From positions 2,364,975 through 2,428,974 of the forward strand of contig CAVQHI010000001.1 of assembly GCA_963712305.1 (NCBI GenBank): a DNA stretch of 64,000 bases, given 5' to 3'. Position numbers and translations under genes: made by a program. This DNA comes from DATFNI01 sp963712305. Its GTDB lineage: Bacteria > Bacteroidota > Rhodothermia > Balneolales > DATFMH01. The first letter of the stretch is position 1. Each line of letters opens with the position of its first letter. Positions 8,052 to 16,743 of the stretch are shown in pieces. Below the pieces are notes generated by a model. That model had not been told where the DNA came from, searched no databases, and saw nothing but the letters and a program-made list of their open reading frames with translations.

Positions 8052-8288
8052 CTAACAATCCGCTTCTGGTGGTAAGACACAAATACAACCAAATGGAGTT
8101 GTAATACTAATCAAGCATGGCAACCCGTCAGTTCGATCGCTATCATTGTGAATTGTAAAAGCAGCAGCATGGTTCTCGGATTTTGCACATGACTCTATTA
8201 CTGCTTTTGCAATTTTCATTGATGTCTCCTGTGTAAGATTAGAGATTATATTTTTTACTTCTTTTTCAGAAATTTTTTTTGTTTCCAT
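8052..8288 (-). CDS. Small Cys-containing protein, unknown
   Basis: A 78-residue frame. The first half is charged and helical (METKKISEKEVKNIISNLTQ, then SMKIAKAVIESCAKSE), the second half hydrophobic and Cys-rich, with CLISITTPFGCIC and a C-terminal ADC. A helical N-terminus followed by a Ser/Thr/Cys-rich tail resembles the leader/core build of ribosomal peptide precursors, but no modifying enzyme is adjacent and a small globular protein is as likely. There is no good ribosome binding site at the ATG. It lies between repeats in the accessory island. Confidence 0.4.
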   Translation of the reverse strand: METKKISEKEVKNIISNLTQETSMKIAKAVIESCAKSENHAAAFTIHNDSDRTDGLPCLISITTPFGCICVLPPEADC

Positions 8289-8531
8289 GATTATTTATGT
8301 TTTGCCTACTCTATTGTTATACAGTTTTCGGCTCCCCTGTTGCTTACTTTTTTATTTAATGTCGCTTTTCAGCGGTTGCCGACATTTTCGAATATCAATG
8401 ACTCTCATATTTGACTTGTGCATTATGAACAACTTCTTAATTTAGATATGTAACACACCTAACCTCCCCTCTTTACTCCTGCAGGATGATGCTGACAAAC
8501 AATCTTACGGGTCTGAATAACATGGTTCGCT

Positions 8532-11500
8532 TCACTTAATCAGCACCATCGACTTAACCACTCTCCTATTCCCTGCCGTCAACCGGTAAAAATACACCCC
8601 GCTGGCGTAGCTTGACGCATTCCAGCGGTAGAGGTGGCTGCCGGTTTGCAGGCGTTCGTTGTTTACCAGTACCGCGACCTGCTGGCCCAATACATTGTAA
8701 ATCACCAGTTTGGTCTGTGTGGCCCGGGGCAACTCAAAACGGATGACCGTACTGGGATTAAACGGGTTGGGGTAGTTCTGGGACAGGGTGACCTTTTGCG
8801 GCAGCCCAGATCCAATATGTTCGATGGGCGTGCCGGTTCCGGTGGTAAACCGGTGCTCGGGCGTCCAGTCGCCGGTGCTGTCGGAGTAGACCGACTGGTA
8901 GTGCCACTGGTAAGCGGTGTTGGGACTGAGACGGCCTTCCGGAACCGTAAAGGAGGAGGTCGCCACACTGGTGTCGATGACCACGCTCTGGGTGTGCGCC
9001 ATGGTCCCGCCCGTGCTTGCCGTGGATACCTGCAGGTTGTACGATTGGGCCCCGAGCACATCCTGCCAGTCCAGCGTCGGGTTGGTGATCACGCCCGTGG
9101 AGTCATCCGGGGGCCAGATCTTGGGGGTGCTTAGTGGTGATGAATCACTATATTCAGCGAAGTTGAAAGACGTATTCAGGCCGGCTGTCCACAGGTTTCC
9201 TGATCCATAAAGTCCACCATCTGCCAAATAAACTTTACTCGCAGAGATAATCATTTTTGTAGGATAACCATATCCGCTACCATAACCGGTACCATGGCCA
9301 AGTGCCTTCCAATTGGATCCATCCCAAATAGCAATATTATTGGCTTGTGTAATAGTGCCCTCTGAATCAAACACTCTGTCAAATTCTCCACCGGCATATA
9401 CTTCATTACCATACAAAGCAAGAGAAAGACCACTTGCCCTCAAGTTTCCATAGGATAGGCCTCCTCCAACGTTATGCCATGTGCTATCTCTGAATACGGC
9501 GATGTTATTGACCTTTACGCTGTCAATCATATGGAATTCCCCAGTAACATAAACCTCCCCTTTTTCAGTTACCACCATATCATTAGGATACCCATAGGTA
9601 TCTACAGAATGGTTGTAGAAATACTCATCATTAAATTCCCCCAGTTGCTGCCATTTGTCTTCACCGCCCTTCAGAACTCCAACCCCACTACCTTTTTCAC
9701 CAGGCACACTCCACTGCCAGGCAGCATAGAGATCCCCGTTTTTCGAAAATTTAAGTGAAACTACATCCGGCATGATAAACTGGTTTTCGTTACCAACTTC
9801 AATCCACAGCCCATCTTTGAACTCGGCCACACCATATATAGATTTTGCATCTGAAGAATTTGTTGCCACCTTATCAAATCCTCCATAAACGTACATTGCA
9901 TTGTTATTAAATGTAATCCCGTTTAGTGTACCGTTGACATATGCAATATTTACCCAATCAGAGCCATCCCATTTTTTTATCTCATAGGCATAGGGAAAAA
10001 CATTTTTATTTGATGGATCAGGATCTTCACAAATATAAACCGCATTGTCTTCGGATACTCCAACAGCATAAACTCTCCGTGGGACACCATTCCCAATAGA
10101 TGACCATTTCTCCCCATCCCATTTGGCAATATGATTGACCCGTTTACCCCCGGCAAAAATAAAATCACCACCAGCATAAATATTCCCATTTTGATCACTG
10201 GCAATGGAATAAACCAGATTATCCAAGCCATTTGCTTTCGGCCCGCCAAGTGGTAGAAGCATTTTTTGTGTTTTATCCCAGCGCATGATCGTCCCAAAAC
10301 CGACACCGTTATAGCCACCGAAAAAGATGCCGTTTGATGTTTTAGCAGTGGAAAAGACACCATTGTCAACAAGGTGTCCAACACTACCATTATCGCCCTT
10401 TGGATCGAGATCATCCCATTTGGTGCCGTTCCAATAAGGGAGAGCAACCTCATCACTCGTTAAAAACCTTGGGTTATTTTTTCCGAATTGCAGCGTTCCG
10501 ACATATACTTTTTCCCCATCAACCGTGACGGACCATACCTTTCTTGGTGCCCCGAAATTGAACCCATCGAAAAAGTTACTCCATGTTTGAGTCGTCATAT
10601 TCCATTTAGCCAAGCGCAGGGCTTTCTTATTCCCGGTCTGTTGAAAACTCCCTCCCACATACAGATTATCTCCGTCAACAGTCAGAGCATGCACATCCAG
10701 ATCGCAGCCAAAAAGTGTATTATTTATAATATTATAGGATTCCGGCACACATCCGGTTACACCATCACCCAGGGCACTCCAGTTCTTTCCATCCCAGCGG
10801 GCTACATTATTCACGGTGATCCCATCCACCTGGTCAAACTTGCCGCCCACATACAGGCTCCCATCCGGCACGACTGTCAAAGCCCACACTTCTTCGTCAA
10901 TACCGTCACCCACTGGCTGCCAGTTTTTTCCATCCCATCGGGCCAGATGATTCACAGTAGTACTACCCGAGTGCGTAAAAAGTCCCCCGGCATAAACCGA
11001 TCCGTCCGGTCCGATGGCCAATGCCCGGACCGTGGAATCCAGTCCGGCGCCCATCGCGTGCCAGTGTTTGCCATCCCAACGAGCGACTCGGTAGGCTGTG
11101 ATGCCTCCAACCCGGGTAAAATGACCTGCGGCATAGACCATCCCAGTGTTGTCAACTACGATCGTCTGTACCGGTGTATCATCATCGGTCGGATTTCCAT
11201 AAGGATAATAACTCTCCGGCCTCCGGTTCGTGCCTCCGTCCATGCTATGCCAGCCGTCCTTATCCCACATAGCGATGTTGTTGACCACCTCTCCACCGGC
11301 TATGGGGAAGAACCCACCGACGTACACTTTATCTCCGAACGTTGCTATTGTTCGGGTGTATCCAACGATCTGGCCACTCGGCAAATATTCCTGTACTCCC
11401 GGTATCGAGAATTTATCCGACCAGTGATCATCGCCGGGCAGGGGTGGCTCGGGGTTGGATTGGATGGTAGCGGGTGGAAAGCTTCCTTTTTGTTGGGCAT

Positions 11501-11576
11501 AACCCCGCGCACATAAAATTACCGTAACCAAGAGCAAAAATGCCCCGTTGATAATAAGCCTGCTAATCCCTTTCAT
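8532..11576 (-). CDS. Large secreted T9SS cargo protein with repeated propeller-like motifs
   Basis: A 1014-residue protein. Residues 1-27 form a signal peptide ending GYAQQ. Residues from about 65 to 810 hold many repeats of the type NxIAxWDGxxWxxxG followed, one strand later, by DGxxYVGGxF, as in delta-60/beta-propeller-type repeats. A fibronectin III-like module follows (PPDDSTGVITNPTLDW ... YQWHYQSVYSD). The last 85 residues are a type A T9SS sorting domain (SQNYPNPFNPSTVIRFELP, YNVLGQQVAVLV, SGVYFYRL, end LIK), so it should be exported and released at, or anchored to, the cell surface. Base composition changes within the gene: the two ends are GC-rich, the middle clearly AT-richer. The ligand and function are unknown. 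Confidence 0.85.
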   Translation of the reverse strand: MKGISRLIINGAFLLLVTVILCARGYAQQKGSFPPATIQSNPEPPLPGDDHWSDKFSIPGVQEYLPSGQIVGYTRTIATFGDKVYVGGFFPIAGGEVVNNIAMWDKDGWHSMDGGTNRRPESYYPYGNPTDDDTPVQTIVVDNTGMVYAAGHFTRVGGITAYRVARWDGKHWHAMGAGLDSTVRALAIGPDGSVYAGGLFTHSGSTTVNHLARWDGKNWQPVGDGIDEEVWALTVVPDGSLYVGGKFDQVDGITVNNVARWDGKNWSALGDGVTGCVPESYNIINNTLFGCDLDVHALTVDGDNLYVGGSFQQTGNKKALRLAKWNMTTQTWSNFFDGFNFGAPRKVWSVTVDGEKVYVGTLQFGKNNPRFLTSDEVALPYWNGTKWDDLDPKGDNGSVGHLVDNGVFSTAKTSNGIFFGGYNGVGFGTIMRWDKTQKMLLPLGGPKANGLDNLVYSIASDQNGNIYAGGDFIFAGGKRVNHIAKWDGEKWSSIGNGVPRRVYAVGVSEDNAVYICEDPDPSNKNVFPYAYEIKKWDGSDWVNIAYVNGTLNGITFNNNAMYVYGGFDKVATNSSDAKSIYGVAEFKDGLWIEVGNENQFIMPDVVSLKFSKNGDLYAAWQWSVPGEKGSGVGVLKGGEDKWQQLGEFNDEYFYNHSVDTYGYPNDMVVTEKGEVYVTGEFHMIDSVKVNNIAVFRDSTWHNVGGGLSYGNLRASGLSLALYGNEVYAGGEFDRVFDSEGTITQANNIAIWDGSNWKALGHGTGYGSGYGYPTKMIISASKVYLADGGLYGSGNLWTAGLNTSFNFAEYSDSSPLSTPKIWPPDDSTGVITNPTLDWQDVLGAQSYNLQVSTASTGGTMAHTQSVVIDTSVATSSFTVPEGRLSPNTAYQWHYQSVYSDSTGDWTPEHRFTTGTGTPIEHIGSGLPQKVTLSQNYPNPFNPSTVIRFELPRATQTKLVIYNVLGQQVAVLVNNERLQTGSHLYRWNASSYASGVYFYRLTAGNRRVVKSMVLIK

Positions 11577-11873
11577 ACTAATCCCCTCTATGTGAAATAA
11601 ACAGATTTTTGTAAAAGCGGACTATTTTCAGCTTACCTTTTTGGAAACCAAAGCACAATGACCAAGCTTGGGTATTTTGGGGCCGAAAACTCTGTTTCCC
11701 GGTAAGGCTGAATGATCATGCAATGTGTTTACACATCAGACAGCCCATTACCATGCCATAAGTTGTGAAATCTTGTGACGCATTGCTCATGGGTTAGTCT
11801 CTCGCTTATTTTTGATTTTGAAGCAGAGCTTCACCACAAGAATGTGTCTTTCACCTTCCAACGACACACCCCC

Positions 11874-12043
11874 AGGATGTCATTCTGAGGCCAAACCAAA
11901 AGGGATACAGAATAGCAACGAAGGACCCCGGCCGAAGAATCTCGTTAGCATTCGGCAGCGATCGCGGCACGTGAAAGGCGCGTTGCCGGATGCAGACGAG
12001 ATCCTACGTTGTTTTGCAGGCAAAACAACATCAGGATGACATC
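11874..12043. repeat. Dispersed intergenic repeat, family 1, copy C
   Basis: It starts AGGATGTCATTCTGAGGC and ends CAGGATGACATC. It shares GCGCGTTGCCGGATGC and GACGAGATCCTACGTT with the other copies, but its inner hairpin is GTTGTTTTGC-ag-GCAAAACAAC. The arms differ from copy B at half their positions yet pair perfectly. Confidence 0.8.
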
Positions 12044-12111
12044 ATACTGCCTGGGTTGAGTTGCGTGGAGCGGCGGATGCTACCGGTTTAAATTCCGGAC
12101 GACCTCCCATC

Positions 12112-12146
12112 ACCCTCGTTCCCAACGTCTCGTTGGGAACGAGGGT
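12112..12146. repeat. Perfect 15-16 bp hairpin, family 2 related
   Basis: Arms CCCTCGTTCCCAACG (12113-12127) and CGTTGGGAACGAGGG (12131-12145) with a 3-base loop TCT. The right arm matches the end of family 2 repeats (GGGAACGAGGGTT). The same type of hairpin is scattered in many unrelated bacteria. There is no T-tract beyond TTAAA. Confidence 0.7.
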
Positions 12147-12220
12147 TAAAAGTTGATGCGACGCTGGAAATGGGAGCTTGTGCAGTAAAAAACGTAACGT
12201 ATACGAAGCTTAACGCTGGT

Positions 12221-12928
12221 TTATATGTTAACCAGATCAAACGCCAGCGCGTACTTTATCACATCCCGGTAGTGTTTTATTCCCAGTTTCCGGTTGATCT
12301 GTTTGCGGTGCGTCTCTACGGTCTGGCGGGAGATATACAGGCGATCGGCGATGGCGGGATTATTCAGGCCTTCCGCCAGCAGGATGAGTATCTCGATCTC
12401 TCTTTGAGTTAACTGCTGAAAGCGTTTGAAATGCTTCAACTTGAATTCGTCCATTTCTACCATCTTTGCTATTTTTGAAGATGCTTTATCAAGTTCTTCA
12501 ACCAATAGCAACATCTTCAGCACGAGTCCGTTAGCCAACTTTACCCCTTTCGTGAATGTGATAAACGGGGAATAATCCGTATCTCCATCTATCCTCGCAT
12601 ATTGGACAAAAAACAGGGTCTGGTGAGGATCACTATTTGCATAAAATTTCGGCAAAAATTTCATGATGCTTTTCAGGGATCCCGGGTGTACAATGCTCTC
12701 CAAATAATGGGGACAATCCTGGATTTCTTCCTGGGAATAACCGCTAAGTTCCGTATACCTCTTATTGGTATAGTGGGTCTCTATGGCTTCAGGACGACTG
12801 AATAGAGTTGCACAGGGAATGTGATCGATAAGAGTTTTATTATTTTCGTCCTCAAGCAATCTTCCCTCCATCTGTAGGGTATAGAACTCAAAGCGTTCCA
12901 TTAACTCCTGGTCCGTCAAGTAAGCCAT
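12221..12928 (-). CDS. LuxR-type transcription regulator with PAS-like N-terminus
   Basis: A 235-residue protein. The C-terminal 65 residues are a LuxR/GerE helix-turn-helix (LTQREIEILILLAEGLNNPA, then RLYISRQTVETHRKQINRKL). The middle (ETHYTNKRYTELSGYSQEEI) reads like a PAS core. There is no response-regulator receiver domain, so it is probably a one-component, ligand- or redox-sensing regulator. Its HTH is closely related to that of the next upstream gene (12952-13275), ending in almost the same KYALAFDLV/IYALAFDLI. The two are 23 bases apart and probably cotranscribed. No target can be named. Confidence 0.85.
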   Translation of the reverse strand: MAYLTDQELMERFEFYTLQMEGRLLEDENNKTLIDHIPCATLFSRPEAIETHYTNKRYTELSGYSQEEIQDCPHYLESIVHPGSLKSIMKFLPKFYANSDPHQTLFFVQYARIDGDTDYSPFITFTKGVKLANGLVLKMLLLVEELDKASSKIAKMVEMDEFKLKHFKRFQQLTQREIEILILLAEGLNNPAIADRLYISRQTVETHRKQINRKLGIKHYRDVIKYALAFDLVNI

Positions 12929-12951
12929 AATCTTACCTTTTAGGTTATCGT

Positions 12952-13275
12952 TTACACTGCAATCAGGTCAAAAGCCAAGGCATAGATGATGATATCCTTC
13001 ATGTGACGGATTTGGAGTTTCCGGTTAATGTGCTTTCGATGATTTTCCACGGTCCGGCGGGTAATACCCAATAAAACAGCTATATCAGGATTTTTGTTAC
13101 CCTCAGCCAGCAATTTCAGGATTTCCTTTTCCCGCGAAGTCAGCCTGTCGAATTCTTCCAGATGGGCATTTTTAAACCTATTCATTGCATTCACCTGACG
13201 CACTTTTGCAGAAAGCAATCCGAATGAATTGTCGTCAATCGAGAGGGATGATTTTTCATCTGTTTGTATTTTCAT
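12952..13275 (-). CDS. Short LuxR-type HTH regulator
   Basis: A 107-residue protein: about 45 polar N-terminal residues and then a full LuxR HTH (LTSREKEILKLLAEGNKNPD, TRRTVENHRKHINRKL). It has no sensor or receiver domain. It is a paralogue of the C-terminal part of the downstream gene and is probably its operon partner; it could compete for the same sites or dimerise with it. AT-rich DNA upstream (13276-13584) may hold the promoter. Confidence 0.8.
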   Translation of the reverse strand: MKIQTDEKSSLSIDDNSFGLLSAKVRQVNAMNRFKNAHLEEFDRLTSREKEILKLLAEGNKNPDIAVLLGITRRTVENHRKHINRKLQIRHMKDIIIYALAFDLIAV

Positions 13276-13584
13276 TTACACTACCCGATATAATCCCTGC
13301 ATAAAATATTTACCGGTGCACACACCGTGCGCCTCAACTAATCATCATTAATTTACCACTATTTATTTACGCACAAATTAAATTTTAATAACAATATTAA
13401 ATTAAGTAATTATACTTATTGCTATTACCACACATTGAATACGGATGATCCATTTTTAAAATGTAAACCAAACGGTATAAGTACCAGACGTACAAGATTC
13501 CAGAGCCATTTGTTTACTCACTGTAAGGTTCTGCCACCGGAAGTGTCTATATAACAAAAAGAGACATTCCCGTAGACTGGTACC
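13276..13584. other. AT-rich divergent intergenic region
   Basis: No gene seen. It separates the LuxR pair (minus) from the ComEA-like gene (plus), so it should hold two divergent promoters. The stretch around 13370-13430 is almost pure A/T. No specific operator was recognised. Confidence 0.5.
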
Positions 13585-14145
13585 ATGAGCAATTTCAGGA
13601 GACGGCTTTTTTTCTGGATCGAACGTCTTAACATCACCCGGGGAGAACGAAGGTTCGTAGTAACAGCTATTGTAGTATCGCTCATAGTTTGGCTTACCGA
13701 CTTTATGATTAAACCGGGACGACTTTATGGACCGGATTATTACAGACCCCTGGATTCACTTTATCAACAATACGTTAGTCAAATCCATCTCCGGGATTCT
13801 CTGATTCACCGATATTATTATACAGAGGCAGATGATTCGGAAAATATTGCATCCGGGGTACCGTTTGCTATACCGGGAGATGTCCCAATTTCCGGCAAGG
13901 AAAAAGAGGCGAAAAAGAGCCGACCTGACAATCACAGTATCAACATCAACCACGCTGACTCGTTGGCGTTAATCAGTCTGCCGGGCATTGGCCCCATTAT
14001 TGCCGGGAAAATCATAGATTACAGAAATGATCATGGCCCTTTCCCGGACCCGAATTCTTTGAAGAAGGTAAAGGGGATCGGTGACAAGAAATTAGAACAG
14101 ATACTACCATATCTGACACTAACAAATACAGCTCGAAATAGATGA
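13585..14145 (+). CDS. ComEA-like helix-hairpin-helix protein, membrane-anchored
   Basis: A 186-residue protein with a membrane segment near residues 25-43 (FVVTAIVVSLIVWLTDFMI), a variable linker, and C-terminal tandem helix-hairpin-helix motifs: INHADSLALISLPGIGPIIA, then GKIIDYRNDHGPF and LKKVKGIGDKKLEQILPYL. This is the ComEA build, in which the domain binds double-stranded DNA non-specifically at the outer face of the inner membrane during DNA uptake. No other competence gene is nearby. DNA binding is well supported; a role in uptake is inferred. Confidence 0.8.
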   Translation: MSNFRRRLFFWIERLNITRGERRFVVTAIVVSLIVWLTDFMIKPGRLYGPDYYRPLDSLYQQYVSQIHLRDSLIHRYYYTEADDSENIASGVPFAIPGDVPISGKEKEAKKSRPDNHSININHADSLALISLPGIGPIIAGKIIDYRNDHGPFPDPNSLKKVKGIGDKKLEQILPYLTLTNTARNR

Positions 14146-14376
14146 TTTCTCCAGTGATTTGGAAAGATGGAATACTGGAATTTTGGATATTTAATTCTGG
14201 AAGTTGGATTATAAATAACATCCGGCGGTTACTTTTTCAGAATTGTTAGTTCCCGGTTGCTGCGGATTAGCAATTTCAAATTGCATTTTTTCCACTATTC
14301 CAACATTCCTTTTCGCTTTAGATTTTCTTTCCATATTCATGAGTGTTTTTTAAAAATTAAATCGACTTAAACGCCT

Positions 14377-15927
14377 ATGGCAACCAATATTCTTTGGGCA
14401 GACGACGAAATAGATCAGTTGCGTCCCCATATCATATTTTTGGAAAAACGTGGTTTCGATGTAACTCCGGTTACCAATGGCGAAGATGCCATTTCCATGG
14501 TACACGACAATAAGTTTGATCTCGTTTTTCTTGATGAACAGATGCCGGGTATGGATGGCCTACAGACTCTTGAAGGCTTAAAACAGCTTCAGCCGACTCT
14601 TCCTGTAATCATGATCACAAAAAGTGAGGAAGAGTCGATTATGGACGAGGCTATTGGCGGGCAGATCTCTGACTATCTTATCAAGCCGGTGAATCCTAAC
14701 CAGATATTGCTGGCAATCAAAAAAATATTAGATCAGCGCAGGCTTCGTGACGAACGTTCGGCGCAGAGTTACCTGAGCAGTTTTAATTCGATATCCCAAC
14801 GAATGGTTGGTCCTATGGAGTGGCACGATTGGATTGAGGTTTACCAACAGCTCACACGCTGGGATATCGATTTGGAGCGGGGAGATGAGGCCCTGAGACA
14901 GGTACTGACCGACCAGATCCAACAAGCCAACCGGGAATTTGGCATATTCATTGAAAAAGAATATCCCTACTGGTTGCGCACAAATTATCCAGAGCGCCCA
15001 AAATTATCGCCCGATATCATTGAAACATATGTGAAACCACATCTCGATGGCTCAAAACGACCTGTCTTTTTTATTATCGTGGATTGCATGCGCTATGATC
15101 AATGGCTCGTCTTTGAGCAATTCCTGCATCCCTATTACAATATTGATCTGGATTTCTACTACTCTATCCTGCCAACTGCCACGCCGTACGCCAGAAATGC
15201 TATTTTTGCTGGAATGTTTCCGCTGGACATCGAAAAGAGGCATCCTGACCTGTGGCGCAGTTCCGATGAAAATGAAAACTCGTTGAATAAATATGAAGAG
15301 GATTTTCTTGCTTTACAGGTAGAGAAACAGGGGTTTTCGTTTAAACCCAAATATGAGAAAATCCTTCAGGCCGACGAAGGCAAACGACTTGCCGAACGAA
15401 TCCAGAACTATCTGCAAAGTCCTTTGAGTGCTTTTGTCTTTAACTTTGTTGATACGCTGGTTCACTCACGATCTGACTCCGACGTATTGCGGGAAATCGC
15501 CCCGGATGTCCCGGCATTCCGCAGTCTCACACGCACATGGTTTGAGCATTCCGCTCTATTACAATTACTGACGAACGTTGCGAAGAAAGATGCAACAATC
15601 GTCATCACTACTGATCACGGTTCGGTTCGGGCGCTTCGGGACACCAAGGTACTCGGTGACCGATATGCATCCACAAGTTTGCGGTATAAATTTGGACGCA
15701 ACCTCAAGTGTGATCGGGATACTGCGATCTACGTCGAGAAACCACAGGAGTACAGACTTCCCAGGGGTAGCGTCTCGACCAATTACATATTTGCACGTGA
15801 AGACTATTATTTCGTGTATCCAACTAATTATCATCACTTTCAAAACAAATATCACGATACTTTTCAGCATGGCGGGGCATCTATGGAAGAAATGATTCTT
15901 CCCATTGCTACGTTGTCACCTAAATAA
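14377..15927 (+). CDS. porX: PorX: response regulator with PglZ domain, T9SS regulator
   Basis: A 516-residue protein with an N-terminal receiver domain (residues 1-120: acidic pair ADDE near 8-11, phospho-acceptor Asp53 in LVFLDEQMPG, Thr in ITK, Lys in LIKPV) and, from about residue 200, a PglZ/alkaline-phosphatase-like domain (FFIIVDCMRYDQW, TPYARNAIFAG, ITTDHGS, TFQHGGASMEEMILP). This pairing is PorX, which with the sensor PorY and sigma factor SigP controls T9SS genes; its PglZ domain is a nucleotide-targeting phosphodiesterase in characterised members. No porY is in the window. Its stop codon overlaps the tsaE start (TAATG). Confidence 0.93.
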   Translation: MATNILWADDEIDQLRPHIIFLEKRGFDVTPVTNGEDAISMVHDNKFDLVFLDEQMPGMDGLQTLEGLKQLQPTLPVIMITKSEEESIMDEAIGGQISDYLIKPVNPNQILLAIKKILDQRRLRDERSAQSYLSSFNSISQRMVGPMEWHDWIEVYQQLTRWDIDLERGDEALRQVLTDQIQQANREFGIFIEKEYPYWLRTNYPERPKLSPDIIETYVKPHLDGSKRPVFFIIVDCMRYDQWLVFEQFLHPYYNIDLDFYYSILPTATPYARNAIFAGMFPLDIEKRHPDLWRSSDENENSLNKYEEDFLALQVEKQGFSFKPKYEKILQADEGKRLAERIQNYLQSPLSAFVFNFVDTLVHSRSDSDVLREIAPDVPAFRSLTRTWFEHSALLQLLTNVAKKDATIVITTDHGSVRALRDTKVLGDRYASTSLRYKFGRNLKCDRDTAIYVEKPQEYRLPRGSVSTNYIFAREDYYFVYPTNYHHFQNKYHDTFQHGGASMEEMILPIATLSPK

Positions 15928-16436
15928 TGAACCGACCAGTACCCAACGACATATCGGAGTTAAACAGCAAGGACCGGCTATCGGCATGGATGAATACTAC
16001 ACATTCATGTGAATCGGTTGAAGCAACCTACCAATTGGCCGCTGCCCTTGCTCATAACCTGCAAGAAGGCGATGTTTTATGCCTTAAAGGGTCTCTTGGT
16101 GCCGGAAAAACACATTTCGTTAAAGGATTGGCTGCCGCACTGGATATTAACCCTGCTACGGTTCATTCTCCAACATTTACGCTCATTCACGAATATAATT
16201 CCGGCAGGCTCCCCATTTATCATTTTGATTTTTACCGTATCAAAGACTGGCACGAAGCGCTTGATATCGGCGTTGAAGAGTATTTTTATGGCGATGGCAT
16301 CTGTTGCATTGAATGGCCGGATCTAATTGTACCAATTTTGCCTGAAAGTGCGTTATGGCTACATATTGAATCCGTTTCGGCCACTACCCGCAAGGTTTTT
16401 ATCTCGCCCCGAAGACAATCCGGGACGGGAAGTTGA
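15927..16436 (+). CDS. tsaE: tRNA threonylcarbamoyladenosine (t6A) synthesis ATPase TsaE
   Basis: A 169-residue P-loop ATPase that works with TsaB, TsaC and TsaD in making t6A37 on ANN-decoding tRNAs. It shows Walker A GSLGAGKTH, the family segments SPTFTLIHEY and FDFYRI, and CCIEWPD near the C-terminus. It has an N-terminal extension of roughly 25 residues before the usual start region. The ATG shares a base with the porX stop codon, so its translation is likely coupled to porX. Confidence 0.93.
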   Translation: MNRPVPNDISELNSKDRLSAWMNTTHSCESVEATYQLAAALAHNLQEGDVLCLKGSLGAGKTHFVKGLAAALDINPATVHSPTFTLIHEYNSGRLPIYHFDFYRIKDWHEALDIGVEEYFYGDGICCIEWPDLIVPILPESALWLHIESVSATTRKVFISPRRQSGTGS

Positions 16437-16458
16437 ATAAATAGTATATTTTTCGATC

Positions 16459-16743
16459 ATGAAACAAATGAGAAAAAAATTACCATATCGACTTGATCGT
16501 CTTCCGGTGATTTACCCCTATCACCGGAGAGCCTCTAACGATCTGGGACTGGGCGATCTCGTTTACTACGGGCCATGTCCTGAATTTTATGGTGTTGGAG
16601 AGATAGTCAGTATGGTTGAAACTTACTGCATTGTAGATTTTAGAGGGACCGGTATCCTGGGTATTCACAAAGATGCATTTGATTCAAAATACCTCATCCC
16701 GATTCACAAGCTTAACCTTTCTCACATTCTCAAGGATCGCTGA
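16459..16743 (+). CDS. Small hypothetical protein downstream of tsaE
   Basis: A 94-residue protein with a basic N-terminus (MKQMRKKLPYRLDRLP) and a central small beta-type core (GDLVYYGPCPEFYGVGEIVS, then VDFRGTGILGIHKDAF) that reads like an SH3/KOW-type barrel. No family was recognised. It follows tsaE by 22 bases and is probably in the same transcript. It ends 14 bases inside the 3' end of the convergent symporter gene. Confidence 0.6.
   Translation: MKQMRKKLPYRLDRLPVIYPYHRRASNDLGLGDLVYYGPCPEFYGVGEIVSMVETYCIVDFRGTGILGIHKDAFDSKYLIPIHKLNLSHILKDR

Larger units (their letters stand above)
11577..12220. other. Long intergenic region made largely of repeats
   Basis: No convincing gene. It holds a family 2 fragment (GAAGCAGAGCTTCACCACAA near 11821), a family 1 copy (11874-12043) and the CCCTCGTTCCCAACG hairpin at 12112-12146. 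It separates the divergently ordered repeat-rich island from the LuxR genes; both neighbours lie on the minus strand. Confidence 0.6.

Noticed and set aside
8634..9134. Long plus-strand open frame opposite the T9SS cargo gene
   Set aside because: It is antisense to a clear FN3/sorting-domain coding region that is GC-rich, which creates long open frames on the other strand; it has no recognisable motif.
10488..11516. 342-codon plus-strand open frame opposite the T9SS cargo gene
   Set aside because: It is antisense to the repeat region with WDGxxW motifs; the translated product has no domain and the minus-strand reading is clearly the real one.
6133..12043. CRISPR array in the repeat-rich island
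   Set aside because: The repeats are 100-250 bases, few, unevenly spaced, and have inverted termini; there are no short equal repeats with unique spacers and no cas genes.
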